NCBI GenBank assembly: GCA_004362315.1 | Contig: SNWL01000003.1 | Location: 1,612,001-1,676,000, forward strand | Reading direction: 5' to 3' | DNA: 64,000 bases | Source of the DNA: Mycobacterium sp. BK086 | GTDB lineage: Bacteria; Actinomycetota; Actinomycetes; Mycobacteriales; Mycobacteriaceae | In this document: one piece after another, positions 27,257-36,276 of the stretch | Numbering within the stretch: position 1 is the first letter of the stretch | Layout of the letters: the number at the start of each line of letters is the position of its first letter | Notes under the pieces: model-generated | Databases searched by the model: none | The model's input: the letters and a program-made list of their open reading frames with translations, nothing else | Told to the model about the DNA's origin: nothing | Made by a program: the position numbers and the translations under genes

Positions 27257-28258
27257 GTGAAGATCACCGTTCTGGTCGGCGGCGTCGGAGGTGCCCGATT
27301 CCTGCTGGGCGTGCAGCGACTGCTCGGGCTCGGCCAGTTCGCCGGCCAGATATCCGCAGCCACAAGCGATCTTGATCACGCGCTCACGGCCGTGGTCAAC
27401 ATCGGCGACGACGCGTGGATGCACGGCGTGCGCATTTGCCCCGACCTCGACACCTGTATGTACACCTTAGGTGGAGGGATCGATCCCGAACGCGGCTGGG
27501 GACATCGCAACGAGACATGGAATGCCAAAGAGGAATTGGCGGCATACGGCGTGCAACCGGATTGGTTCGGTTTGGGCGACCGCGATTTGGCCACGCATTT
27601 GGTGAGAAGTCAAATGCTGCGGGCGGGATATCCGCTTTCCCAGGTGACCGAGGCGCTGTGCGACCGTTGGACACCCGGCGCCACACTGCTACCGGCCAGC
27701 GACGACCGGTGCGAAACCCATGTCGTGATCGACGATCCGGACACCGGTGACCGCAAGGCCATTCACTTCCAGGAGTGGTGGGTGCGCTACCGGGCGCAGG
27801 TGACCACTCACAGTTTCGCGTTCGTCGGGTCCGAAACCGCCACTGCGGGGCCCGGAGTCGTCGACGCGATCACCGATGCCGATGTCGTCATGCTGGCCCC
27901 GTCGAACCCTGTCGTCAGCGTCGGGGCGATCCTGGCCATCCCCGGCGTCCGCGCCGCGCTGCGCTCGACGCCCGCCCCGGTGATCGGGTACTCCCCCATC
28001 ATCGGCGGAAAGCCGTTGCGGGGCATGGCCGACGAATGCCTCTCGGTGATCGGCGTCGAATCCTCGTCACAAGCCGTCGCCCGGCACTACGGCGCACGCT
28101 CGTCGACGGGCATCCTGGACTACTGGCTGATCTCCGACGGCGACGAAGCCGACGTGCCCGGCGTGACGGTGAAAGCGATTCCTCTGCTGATGTCCGACCC
28201 GTCGGCCACCGCCGAAATGGTGCGCGCCGGGCTCGATCTGGCGGGCGTGACACTGTGA
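27257..28258 (+). CDS. fbiA: Phosphoenolpyruvyl/2-phospholactate transferase FbiA (CofD)
   Basis: A 333-residue CofD-family enzyme transferring the phosphoenolpyruvyl (or phospholactyl) moiety from the guanosine-linked donor to Fo to make (dehydro)F420-0. The N-terminal [15 protein letters not shown] is the nucleotide-binding Rossmann turn, and [11 protein letters not shown] and SPIIGG lie further along. The GTG at 27257 fits the family N-terminus. It overlaps fbiB by 4 bases (GTGA), the conserved F420 pair. Confidence 0.96.
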   Translation: MKITVLVGGVGGARFLLGVQRLLGLGQFAGQISAATSDLDHALTAVVNIGDDAWMHGVRICPDLDTCMYTLGGGIDPERGWGHRNETWNAKEELAAYGVQPDWFGLGDRDLATHLVRSQMLRAGYPLSQVTEALCDRWTPGATLLPASDDRCETHVVIDDPDTGDRKAIHFQEWWVRYRAQVTTHSFAFVGSETATAGPGVVDAITDADVVMLAPSNPVVSVGAILAIPGVRAALRSTPAPVIGYSPIIGGKPLRGMADECLSVIGVESSSQAVARHYGARSSTGILDYWLISDGDEADVPGVTVKAIPLLMSDPSATAEMVRAGLDLAGVTL

Positions 28259-29598
28259 CGTTGGAGCATGGCAGCGCGGCTCCCGTCGAAATCCTTCCGG
28301 TCCCCGGCCTTCCGGAGTTCCGCCCGGGCGACGATCTGGCCGCCGCGTTGGCCGCCGCCGCACCCTGGCTGCGCGACGGCGACATCGTCGTGGTCACCAG
28401 CAAGGTGATGTCCAAATGCGAGGGCCGCATCGTGGCGGCCCCGTCCGATCCCGATGAACGGGATGCGCTGCGCCGCACCCTCATCGACGCCGAGGCCGTA
28501 CGGGTGCTGGCCCGCAAGGGCAAGACGCTGATCACCGCGAACCGCAACGGCATCGTTCAGGCCGCCGCCGGTGTCGACGGGTCCAATGTCGGCGCAACCG
28601 AATTGGCCCTGCTGCCCGTCGATCCCGACGCCAGCGCCGCGGCGCTGCGCACCTCGCTGCGTGAGCGGCTGGGGGTCGACGTCGCCGTGCTGGTCACCGA
28701 CACGATGGGCCGCGCCTGGCGAAACGGCCAGACCGACGCCGCGATCGGCTCGTCCGGACTGCCGGTGCTGTACGGCTACGCCGGTGCGGTCGACCGGCAC
28801 GGCAACGAACTGGTCGTCACCGAGGTGGCTGTCGCCGACGAAATCGCTGCCGCCGCCGACCTTGTCAAGGGCAAGCTGACCGCGGTGCCCATTGCGGTGG
28901 TACGCGGACTCGAACTCGACGACGACGGATCCACCGCGGCGCGACTGCTCCGCGGTGGCGAGGACGACTTGTTCTGGCTGGGCACCGCCGAATCGATCGA
29001 ACTCGGCCGCCGCCAGGCCCAGCTGTTGCGCCGCTCGGTGCGGCAATTCACGGCCGAACCCGTCGAGCCCGGGCTCATCGAGGAGGCGGTCGCCGAGGCA
29101 CTCACCGCGCCGGCCCCGCACCACACCAGACCGGTGCGGTTCGTCTGGTTGGCCGACCGCGACCGTCGCACCGCGTTATTGGATGCGATGAAGGAGGCCT
29201 GGCGCGCCGATCTGACCGCCGACGGCAAGCCGGCCGACGCGGTCGAGCGGCGCGTCGGGCGTGGCCAGATTCTTTATGAAGCACCGGAGGTCGTGATCCC
29301 CTTCCTGGTGCCCGAAGGCGCCCACAGCTACCCGGACGCCGCCCGCACCGAGGCCGAGCACACCATGTTCACCGTCGCGGTCGGTGCCGCGGTGCAGGCG
29401 CTGTTGGTGGCGCTCGCGGTTCGCGGGGTGGGCAGCTGCTGGATCGGTTCGACGATCTTCGCGGCCGACCTGGTCCGCGAAACCCTTGACCTGCCGCCGG
29501 ATTGGGAGCCGCTCGGCGCCATTGCGATCGGCTATCCGGTCGACGAGCCCGCGCCGCGCGATCCGGCGCCCGTCGGAGATCTGCTGGTGCGGCGGTGA
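28255..29598 (+). CDS. fbiB: Bifunctional F420 ligase/dehydro-F420 reductase FbiB
   Basis: A 447-residue fusion. Residues 1 to about 245 form a CofE-type gamma-glutamyl ligase ([33 protein letters not shown]) that adds the polyglutamate tail to F420-0. Residues about 250-447 form an FMN-dependent nitroreductase-type domain ([23 protein letters not shown]) that reduces dehydro-F420-0. The two-domain form is the mycobacterial norm. GTG 28255 overlaps fbiA; the stop overlaps the Nudix gene. Confidence 0.96.
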   Translation: MTLEHGSAAPVEILPVPGLPEFRPGDDLAAALAAAAPWLRDGDIVVVTSKVMSKCEGRIVAAPSDPDERDALRRTLIDAEAVRVLARKGKTLITANRNGIVQAAAGVDGSNVGATELALLPVDPDASAAALRTSLRERLGVDVAVLVTDTMGRAWRNGQTDAAIGSSGLPVLYGYAGAVDRHGNELVVTEVAVADEIAAAADLVKGKLTAVPIAVVRGLELDDDGSTAARLLRGGEDDLFWLGTAESIELGRRQAQLLRRSVRQFTAEPVEPGLIEEAVAEALTAPAPHHTRPVRFVWLADRDRRTALLDAMKEAWRADLTADGKPADAVERRVGRGQILYEAPEVVIPFLVPEGAHSYPDAARTEAEHTMFTVAVGAAVQALLVALAVRGVGSCWIGSTIFAADLVRETLDLPPDWEPLGAIAIGYPVDEPAPRDPAPVGDLLVRR

Positions 29599-30143
29599 CG
29601 TACTCGAGTGTGCGGGATTCGGCGATCGAGCTGCTGACGCAGTGGGACGCACCCGATGCCGGCCAGGACGCGTTGCGCCAAGCGGTCCTGGGATTTCTGT
29701 ACGCACGCGAGGATGCCTGCGAGCGTGCCTGCGTCCCAGGCCATATCACCGCGTCGGCGCTGGTGGTCTCCGACTCGGGTAGCGATGTCCTGCTGACCCT
29801 GCATCCGCGGCTGGGCCGCTGGGTGCAACTCGGCGGGCATTGCGAGCCGGCCGACGCCGACATCGTCGGGGCCGCGATGCGGGAGGCCACCGAGGAGTCC
29901 GGCATCGCGAGCTTGACCATCGACGCCGCGCTGGGCGCCATTCACGTCCACGCGCTCACCTGCTCGCTCGGATTTCCGACCCGCCATCTGGATCTGCAGT
30001 TCATCGCCCGCGCACCCGCTGACGCCGTGATCGCAATCAGCGACGAATCACTGGATCTGCGGTGGTGGCCGATCGATTCCCTGCCCGAGGGCATCGATGA
30101 CTCAGTGGCGCACCTGGTGGCCGTCGCCCGCACTCGTCGCTGA
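29595..30143 (+). CDS. Nudix hydrolase
   Basis: A 182-residue Nudix protein. The box reads [24 protein letters not shown], with the REAxEESG helix intact and one residue inserted between the glycine and the helix, as in other members of this subgroup. The GTG overlaps the fbiB stop (GTGA), so it is translated with the F420 genes; a role in cleaning up damaged nucleotides or an F420-pathway intermediate is possible but not evident. The substrate is unknown. Confidence 0.85.
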   Translation: MTYSSVRDSAIELLTQWDAPDAGQDALRQAVLGFLYAREDACERACVPGHITASALVVSDSGSDVLLTLHPRLGRWVQLGGHCEPADADIVGAAMREATEESGIASLTIDAALGAIHVHALTCSLGFPTRHLDLQFIARAPADAVIAISDESLDLRWWPIDSLPEGIDDSVAHLVAVARTRR

Positions 30144-30161
30144 GTGGCCAGTTATGACACG
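30142..30161. repeat. Left copy of a 20-bp direct repeat flanking the DUF559 gene
   Basis: The sense-strand sequence of the flanked gene is CGTGTCATAASTGGCCACTC. This copy covers the last two codons and stop of the DUF559 gene and the end of the Nudix gene. It matches the copy at 31091-31110 in 19 of 20 positions and in the same orientation. Confidence 0.75.
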
Positions 30162-31054
30162 GCTTTGAGCGGAAAGCGTGCTGAAAGTGGCCGCTCGATC
30201 GGGCAACCGGCCGCCGTCAGTGCGGCAACGATCCGGTCGATCACAACGCCGGGGGCATTTCGCAGTAGTTGGCTGTTGATCCGGATGATGCGCCAGCCAC
30301 ACGCCTCCAGATCGGCAAGGCGGTTGATATCGCGCGTTCGTTGTGCCGGGTCAGTCCAATGCTGGGCACCGTCGAATTCCACGCCAACGCGCCACTGCTG
30401 CCATCCCATATCGATGCGTGCGATCGGATGGTCGAACTCGTCGACCACCAGGATTTGCGTTGTCGGACTGGGTAATCCCGCGCGGATCAAGAGCAGCCGT
30501 GTGCGGGTCTCCTGCGGTGACTCCGCACCGCCGTCCACGAGATCGAGGACTTGACGCAGTTGCACGATCCCGCGCACGCCCGTGTGACGCTCGATCAATG
30601 AAGCCACCTCACCCTTTCGCAACCGCGTGGCGTTGCTGAGAGCGTCGAGAGCGATCACCGCCTTGTCGAGGTCCCCCCGACGACCGAGGTCGAACGCGGT
30701 GCGCGCCGGCGTCGTAACTGGTATTCCGTCGACGAGGCAGGTTTCATCAACATCGAGTTCGCCTCGGTGAATGAGGATGCCGGTGGTCGGTTTGCCGTTG
30801 CGACGAAACAATTCCGCGGGATGGCGGTCATCGATCCAGCGGCATCCCAAGAGGGCAGCCGCTGACAGTCCGGCGACCGCTGCTGTCTCTCCAGACCACA
30901 GCCACGCGGCCCTGGCCCGCAGGGCGGGAGTCACGATCACCCGACGCCCAACGTGGACGTCGCGGTACACGGCGCGATAGTCGCGGACCAGGGCCCGTCG
31001 AGAAATCACGCCTGCGGCCAGTGCCTGGGAGCCGCGAAACGGGCCATCCACCAT
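30152..31054 (-). CDS. DUF559 nuclease-fold protein with AbiEi-like N-terminus
   Basis: A 300-residue protein. The N-terminal half (GVISRRALVRDY, then LWSGETAAVAGLSAAALLG and VTTPARTAFDLGRR) resembles AbiEi-type antitoxin/winged-helix proteins. The C-terminal part is a DUF559 domain with Vsr-like PD-(D/E)xK features: RIDMGW, VGVEFDG and a DINRLADLEACGWRIIRI segment; the acidic residues are present, so nuclease activity is possible. The ATG at 31054 is preferred over the frame to 31267. It separates the F420 genes from the guanylyltransferase and lies between 20-bp direct repeats. Related genes are scattered in mycobacteria; the role is unknown. Confidence 0.78.
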   Translation of the reverse strand: MVDGPFRGSQALAAGVISRRALVRDYRAVYRDVHVGRRVIVTPALRARAAWLWSGETAAVAGLSAAALLGCRWIDDRHPAELFRRNGKPTTGILIHRGELDVDETCLVDGIPVTTPARTAFDLGRRGDLDKAVIALDALSNATRLRKGEVASLIERHTGVRGIVQLRQVLDLVDGGAESPQETRTRLLLIRAGLPSPTTQILVVDEFDHPIARIDMGWQQWRVGVEFDGAQHWTDPAQRTRDINRLADLEACGWRIIRINSQLLRNAPGVVIDRIVAALTAAGCPIERPLSARFPLKAVS

Positions 31055-31090
31055 GGCAAGACGGTGACATAGCGGTCCGACACCTTCGCC

Positions 31091-31110
31091 GAGTGGCCAC
31101 TTATGACACG
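31091..31110. repeat. Right copy of the 20-bp direct repeat
   Basis: This copy lies 36 bases upstream of the DUF559 start codon and differs from the left copy at one base. The pair, 949 bases apart, brackets exactly one gene. Confidence 0.75.
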
Positions 31111-31160
31111 CAATCGCGCGAATTACGTACGCTAACTGGCCATTCGACGAGAGGGGCGCG

Positions 31161-32246
31161 CTAGATATCGGACGAGTAGCGAATTCCGCAGTCCGGGATC
31201 TCGACTCCCGGCCAGACCCGCGCACCGCGCAACAATTCGCACCGCGCCCCGACGTTGGCGCCGTCACCGATGATGGCGTCGCGCAGTAGCGCCCGCGGCC
31301 CGATCCGCGCGCCGGAACCGATGATCGAGCGTTCTACCACCGAGCCCGCTTCGATGCGCGCGCCGTCGAAGATGATCGCGCCGTCCAGGCGGACGCCCGG
31401 CCCGATCTCGGCGCCGCGTCCCACCACGGTTCCACCGACCATCACCGCACCGGGCGACACCGACGCGCCGTCGTGCACCAGGCTCTCGCCGCGCCGCCCG
31501 CCCAGCGCCGGCGACGGGGCAAGGCCACGAACCAGGTCTGCCGAGCCGCGGACGAAATCCTCGGGGGTGCCCATGTCGCGCCAATAGCTGGAATCGACGT
31601 AGCCGCACACCTTCACGCCGTCGGCCAGCAGTGCCGGGAACACCTCGCGTTCCACCGACACCTCGCGCCCGCGCGGGATCTGCTCGATGATCTCGCGCTT
31701 GAAAATGTAAGTGCCGGCGTTGATCTGATCGGTGGGCGGATCCTCGGTCTTCTCCAGGAACGCCTGCACCCGGCCGTCGGCATCGGTGGGCACGCAGCCG
31801 AACGCCCTGGGATCACTGACCCGCACCAGATGCAGGGTCAGGTCGGCCTGCGTCTCGTGGTGGCTGGCCAGCATCTGACGCAGGTCCATCCCGGACAGCA
31901 CGTCACCGTTGAACACCATGACGGTGTCATTGCGCAGTTTCGGCACCACGTTGGCGATGCCGCCGCCGGTGCCCAGCGGATGTTCCTCGACGACGTATTC
32001 GATCTGCAGGCCGAGCTTGGACCCGTCGCCGAATTCGGATTCGAACGTCGCCGCCTTGAAGGAGGTGCCGAGGATGACGTGCTCGATCCCGGCCTCGGCA
32101 ATGCGAGACAACAGGTGGGTCAGGAACGGCAGCCCCGCAGTCGGCAGCATCGGCTTGGCCGCCGATACGGTCAGCGGCCGCAGCCGGGTGCCTTTGCCGC
32201 CGACGAGCACGACCGCATCGACCTTCGAAGGATCAAGTTCACTCAC
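31161..32246 (-). CDS. Mannose-1-phosphate guanylyltransferase
   Basis: A 361-residue nucleotidyltransferase with the GGKGTRLRPLT signature at residues 17-27, a MVFNGDVL metal site and a C-terminal left-handed beta-helix of hexapeptide repeats (GAEIGPGVRLDGAI and similar). It is the counterpart of Rv3264c, which makes GDP-mannose from mannose-1-P and GTP. Together with the manB-manA operon it completes the GDP-mannose route. It follows wbbL by 8 bases. Confidence 0.93.
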   Translation of the reverse strand: MSELDPSKVDAVVLVGGKGTRLRPLTVSAAKPMLPTAGLPFLTHLLSRIAEAGIEHVILGTSFKAATFESEFGDGSKLGLQIEYVVEEHPLGTGGGIANVVPKLRNDTVMVFNGDVLSGMDLRQMLASHHETQADLTLHLVRVSDPRAFGCVPTDADGRVQAFLEKTEDPPTDQINAGTYIFKREIIEQIPRGREVSVEREVFPALLADGVKVCGYVDSSYWRDMGTPEDFVRGSADLVRGLAPSPALGGRRGESLVHDGASVSPGAVMVGGTVVGRGAEIGPGVRLDGAIIFDGARIEAGSVVERSIIGSGARIGPRALLRDAIIGDGANVGARCELLRGARVWPGVEIPDCGIRYSSDI

Positions 32247-32254
32247 GGGGCCCC

Positions 32255-33130
32255 CTACTTCCTCGCCAACTCCCGCCGGGACTTACGTACCGCCGCACGC
32301 GACCGAACCTTGAGCGCGCTCTTCATAGTCCATCGAAGGGGCGCCTGCCACCAGCCAAAATGGCGATCGGATAGATAAATGTAGGTGCTTTCGTGATGTG
32401 CCCGCAGGTTGCTGGCCGGATCACGGCCGGTCGAATGCCCCTTGTCGTGCAGGACCTCCGCCGACGGCACATAGACGTTGAGCCAGCCTGCCGCACCGAT
32501 CCGGTCACCCAGATCCACGTCCTCCATATACATGAAGTAGCGCTCGTCGAATCCCCTGACCTGGTCGAACGCCGCACGCCGGATCAGCAGGCACGATCCC
32601 GACAGCCAGCCCACCGGCCGCTCGGTGGGCTCGAGGTACTCCTGCCGGTAGGCCCGCGTCCACGGGTTCGTCTTCCAGACGAAGCCGACGACGGCATGCA
32701 TACCGCCGCGCACCAGGCTGGGCAGGTGCCGCGCCGACGGGTAGACCGCACCGTCCGGGTCGCGGACCAGCGGCCCCAGCGTCCCGGCGCGCGGCCAGCG
32801 TTCGGCGGCGGCCAGTAGCTCGTCGATGCTGTTGGGTCCCCACACCACGTCGGGGTTGGCCACGATCACGAACTCGTCGTCGGGCGGGGCGGTGGCGACA
32901 CCGCGATTGGCGGCGCTGCCATAGCCGAGGTTGCCGCCGGTGCGGAGCAGCCGGGTTCCCGGGTAGCGCTCGACCGCCTCCTCCGGCGCTCCGTCGGTGG
33001 AGCCGTTGTCGGCGAGCACCACCGTCACCGGGCGGTCGGTGGCCACCGTCAACGACGAGAGGAAGCGATCCAGATGTGAGCCCGGGGAGTACGTCACCGT
33101 CACCACGGTCAGGGGGCGGCTCGACGTCAC
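32255..33130 (-). CDS. wbbL: Rhamnosyltransferase WbbL of the arabinogalactan linker
   Basis: A 291-residue GT2 enzyme transferring L-rhamnose from dTDP-rhamnose to GlcNAc-P-P-decaprenol, forming the linker between peptidoglycan and arabinogalactan. VVTVTYSPGSHLDRFLSSL opens the fold, ADNGSTDG and VIVANPDVVWG carry the acidic nucleotide-binding residues, and WLSGSCLLIRR and GFDERYFMYMEDVDLG follow. The GTG at 33130 overlaps the rmlD stop (GTGA). Essential in M. smegmatis. Confidence 0.95.
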   Translation of the reverse strand: MTSSRPLTVVTVTYSPGSHLDRFLSSLTVATDRPVTVVLADNGSTDGAPEEAVERYPGTRLLRTGGNLGYGSAANRGVATAPPDDEFVIVANPDVVWGPNSIDELLAAAERWPRAGTLGPLVRDPDGAVYPSARHLPSLVRGGMHAVVGFVWKTNPWTRAYRQEYLEPTERPVGWLSGSCLLIRRAAFDQVRGFDERYFMYMEDVDLGDRIGAAGWLNVYVPSAEVLHDKGHSTGRDPASNLRAHHESTYIYLSDRHFGWWQAPLRWTMKSALKVRSRAAVRKSRRELARK

Positions 33131-33999
33131 GGCGTAGAGGGTAACTGTCCGGCGTCGAGGGGTTGGACAAGCGCCTCGGCCAACGCCGCGCGCCACGGCC
33201 GCAGCGGGTTCAACCCGGCCTCCACCGACATGGCCGTGGAGAGTGCCGAATACGCGGGGCGGGGCGCTTTCCGGGCAGGCGCCCTCACCGGCCGCACCCG
33301 CCCAGGGTCGGCACCCAATTCCTCGAACACCGCCCGCGCCTGGTCGTACCGCGTGCAGGCGCCCTCGTTGGCGACGTGCAGGAGGGGCTCCCGAATAGCG
33401 CCGTCACCGATGGCGAACAGCGCGTCGACAAGATCCTTGACGTAGGTGGGCGAGCCGGTCTGATCGTCGACGGCCTCGACGGTGCGGTCGGTGGCGGCCA
33501 GCCTGCGCAGGCCCGCGACGACGTCGTTGCCGTCGGCGCCGGTGTACACCCACGAGGTGCGCACGATGTGCGCGTCGGGCATCGCCGCCAGCACGGCCAG
33601 CTCGGCGGCGAGCTTTGTCCGTCCGTAGACACTCAACGGGGCGGCGGCGTCGCCGACCTCGTAGGGATGCCGCTGCCGCCCGTCGAAGACGTAGTCGGTG
33701 GAGAGGTGGATCAGCTGCGCACCGGCCCTGGCGCAGGCGTGCGCGATGTTCTCGGGCCCGACGGTGTTGACGGCGTGGGCGGTATCGGGATCAGCCTCGG
33801 CGGTGTCGACGTTCGCGATCGCCGCGCAGTTGACCACCAGGTCCCCTTCGGCGACGAACCGCTCGGCCGCGGCCGGGTCGGCAATGTCCCACTGCTGGTG
33901 TGTCAGCGCGCTGACCTCACGGCCCCGGCGGGCAGCCTCACCTGCAAGAAAGCGCCCAACCTGGCCTCCGGCACCCGTGATCACAACCCTCGCCGCCAC
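33127..33999 (-). CDS. rmlD: dTDP-4-dehydrorhamnose reductase
   Basis: A 290-residue SDR enzyme performing the last step of dTDP-L-rhamnose synthesis. GAGGQVG near residue 9 binds NADPH, STDYVFDG carries the Ser/Thr of the triad, and YGRTK provides the catalytic Tyr and Lys. The frame extends to 34389 but that part overlaps the plus-strand LCP gene. GTG 33999 (VAARVVITGAGGQ) is the best start; the first family-conserved residue is the following Val. Confidence 0.95.
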   Translation of the reverse strand: MAARVVITGAGGQVGRFLAGEAARRGREVSALTHQQWDIADPAAAERFVAEGDLVVNCAAIANVDTAEADPDTAHAVNTVGPENIAHACARAGAQLIHLSTDYVFDGRQRHPYEVGDAAAPLSVYGRTKLAAELAVLAAMPDAHIVRTSWVYTGADGNDVVAGLRRLAATDRTVEAVDDQTGSPTYVKDLVDALFAIGDGAIREPLLHVANEGACTRYDQARAVFEELGADPGRVRPVRAPARKAPRPAYSALSTAMSVEAGLNPLRPWRAALAEALVQPLDAGQLPSTP

Positions 34000-34054
34000 G
34001 ATTACGAGTCTGGCACGCCGGTTTGCGCTACCCGGCTTGCGCCCATCTCGCCAG

Positions 34055-34060
34055 TAGCCT
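34055..34060 (+). promoter_or_regulatory. Leaderless -10 box TAGCCT of the LCP gene
   Basis: TAGCCT ends six bases before ATG 34067. No ribosome binding site is seen, so a leaderless transcript is likely. Confidence 0.38.
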
Positions 34061-34066
34061 GGGCTG

Positions 34067-35563
34067 ATGCCTGCTGACACCGAAGCACTGACGGGCGCCC
34101 GGCGGGTGGCTCGCACCGTGCTCGCGTTGATCGCGGTGGCGATCATGGTCGGCACCGGTCTCGCGTGGGGCCAGATCCGCTCCTTCGAGAACGGCATCTT
34201 CCACATGAGCACCGCGGCGCTCGGCGGTGGCGGGCAGGACGGCGCGATCGACATCCTGCTGGTCGGCATGGACAGCCGCACCGACGCCCACGGCAACCCA
34301 CTGTCCGAGGACGAGCTGGCGGCCCTGCACGCCGGCGACGACGTGTCGACGAACACCGACACGATCATCCTGGTCCGCATCCCCAACAACGGGAAGTCGG
34401 CGACGGCGATCTCGATCCCCCGCGACTCCTACGTCAAGGCCCCCGGGCTGGACAAGACGAAGATCAACGGCGTCTACGGCCAGGTGAAGCTGGACAAGAT
34501 GAAGCAGCTGGTCGAGCAGCAGGGTATGGACCCCGCCGAGGCCGAACCCAAGGCCGTCGAGGCGGGCCGTGAGGCGCTCATCAAAACCGTCGCCGATCTG
34601 ACCGGCGTCACGGTCGACCACTACGCCGAGATCGGCCTGCTCGGCTTCTCGCTGATCACCGACGCGCTGGGCGGCGTCGACGTCTGCCTCAAAGACGCTG
34701 TCTACGAACCGCTTTCCGGTGCCGACTTCCCGGCCGGCTGGCAGAAGCTGAACGGGCCGCAGGCCCTGAGCTTCGTTCGTCAGCGGCACGACCTGCCGCG
34801 CGGCGACCTGGACCGGGTGGTGCGTCAGCAGGTGGTGATGGCTTCCCTTGCCCACCAAGTGATTTCAGGCAAGACACTGACCAGCCCATCGACGCTGGGC
34901 AAACTGCAGGACGCGATCCAGCGCTCCGTGGTGCTCTCGTCGGGCTGGGACATCATGGATTTCATCAAGCAGCTCGAGCACCTCGCGGGCGGCAACGTGG
35001 CGTTCGCGACCATCCCGGTGCTCGACGAGGCCGGCTGGAGCGACGACGGTATGCAGTCCGTGGTCCGGGTCGATCCGTCTCAGGTTCAGGAGTGGGTGGC
35101 CAGCCTGCTGCACGACCAGGCCGAGGGCAAGACCGAGAAGATCGCCTACACGCCGGAGCAGACGAAGGCCGACGTCATCAACGACACCGATATCAACGGA
35201 CTGGCCAGCGCGGTATCGGATGTCCTGAGCACCAAGGGCTTTGGCGCGGGTGACGTCGGTAACAACGAGAAGGACCACGTCATCCGCAGCCAGGTGCAGG
35301 CCGCCAAGGACGACGACCTGGGCGCCCAGGCCGTCGCCAAAGAACTCGGCGGGCTACCGGTGGTGGCCACCGAGGGCATTCCGGCCGGAACCGTGCGGGT
35401 GGTGCTGTCCAGCGATTACACCGGTCCGGGTTCAGGCCTGGAAGGTTCGCTGCCGTCCTCGGCGACGGTGAGCGAGGCCGCCGGCCAGGCCGGTGACGGC
35501 ACGGCTCCCCCGCCCTCGCCGATCATCACCGCGGGGTCGGATGACCCCAAGTGCGTCAACTGA
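34067..35563 (+). CDS. LytR-CpsA-Psr (LCP) family cell-wall glycopolymer ligase
   Basis: A 498-residue membrane-anchored LCP protein, counterpart of Rv3267. A single membrane helix lies at about residues 17-37. The LCP domain starts at DILLVGMDSRTDAHG and includes AISIPRDSYVKAPG, KINGVYG and FVRQRHDLPRGDLDRVVRQQ with the conserved arginines that bind pyrophosphate. A LytR_C domain (VVLSSDYTGPGSG) is at the C-terminus. It attaches arabinogalactan to peptidoglycan, fitting the neighbouring linker genes. Confidence 0.94.
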   Translation: MPADTEALTGARRVARTVLALIAVAIMVGTGLAWGQIRSFENGIFHMSTAALGGGGQDGAIDILLVGMDSRTDAHGNPLSEDELAALHAGDDVSTNTDTIILVRIPNNGKSATAISIPRDSYVKAPGLDKTKINGVYGQVKLDKMKQLVEQQGMDPAEAEPKAVEAGREALIKTVADLTGVTVDHYAEIGLLGFSLITDALGGVDVCLKDAVYEPLSGADFPAGWQKLNGPQALSFVRQRHDLPRGDLDRVVRQQVVMASLAHQVISGKTLTSPSTLGKLQDAIQRSVVLSSGWDIMDFIKQLEHLAGGNVAFATIPVLDEAGWSDDGMQSVVRVDPSQVQEWVASLLHDQAEGKTEKIAYTPEQTKADVINDTDINGLASAVSDVLSTKGFGAGDVGNNEKDHVIRSQVQAAKDDDLGAQAVAKELGGLPVVATEGIPAGTVRVVLSSDYTGPGSGLEGSLPSSATVSEAAGQAGDGTAPPPSPIITAGSDDPKCVN

Positions 35564-36276
35564 TGGTCAATCTGACTGCGGCGCTTCTCGATCCGCTGCT
35601 GGCGGCAAACCCGATGGGTCCGCGGATCACCTACTACGACGACGCGACAGGTGAACGCATCGAGCTGTCGACGGTGACGCTGGCCAACTGGGCGGCCAAG
35701 ACCGCCAACCTCTTACGCGACGAACTCGGCGCCGGACCGGGCAGCCGGGTCGCCGTCCTGCTGCCCGCGCACTGGCAGACGGCGGCGGTCCTGCTGGGTG
35801 TGTGGTGGATCGGGGCTGAGGTGGTGCTGTCCGGCCCCGCGGATCTCGCGTTGTGCACGTCCGAGCGACTGGATGAGGCCGACGATGCGGTGGCCGGCGG
35901 GGAAGTGGCCGTGTTGTCACTGGACCCGTTCGGCAAGCCCGCGCCCGACCTTCCGATCGGCGTCACCGATTACGCGACCGCGGTCCGGGTGCATGGCGAC
36001 CAGTACGCCGCCGAGCCGCGACCGGGACCGGCGCTCCAGGGCCGCTCGACCGACGAAGTGCTCACCGCCGCTTCGGAATCCGCGGCAGCGGGCGGACTGA
36101 CTTCCGCCGACCGGGTGATGTCGTCGTTGTCGTGGTCCACGCCGGACGACGTGGTGGCCAACCTGCTGGGTGTTTTCGCCGTGGGTGCCTCGCTGGTGCA
36201 GGTGGCCAATCCCGACCCGGCGGCATTGGAACGGCGCCGCACCACGGAGAAGGTCACCCGGGATCTGATCGGATGA
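35563..36276 (+). CDS. TIGR03089 family protein
   Basis: A 237-residue actinobacterial protein, counterpart of Rv3268. It looks like an N-terminal fragment of the AMP-binding (acyl-CoA synthetase) fold: ANWAAKTANLLRDELGAGPGSRVAVLLPAHWQTAAVLLGVWW is typical, but the ATP-binding P-loop and C-terminal domain are absent, so adenylation is unlikely. ATG 35563 overlaps the LCP stop by one base; its own end overlaps the next gene (ATGA). Confidence 0.85.
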   Translation: MVNLTAALLDPLLAANPMGPRITYYDDATGERIELSTVTLANWAAKTANLLRDELGAGPGSRVAVLLPAHWQTAAVLLGVWWIGAEVVLSGPADLALCTSERLDEADDAVAGGEVAVLSLDPFGKPAPDLPIGVTDYATAVRVHGDQYAAEPRPGPALQGRSTDEVLTAASESAAAGGLTSADRVMSSLSWSTPDDVVANLLGVFAVGASLVQVANPDPAALERRRTTEKVTRDLIG

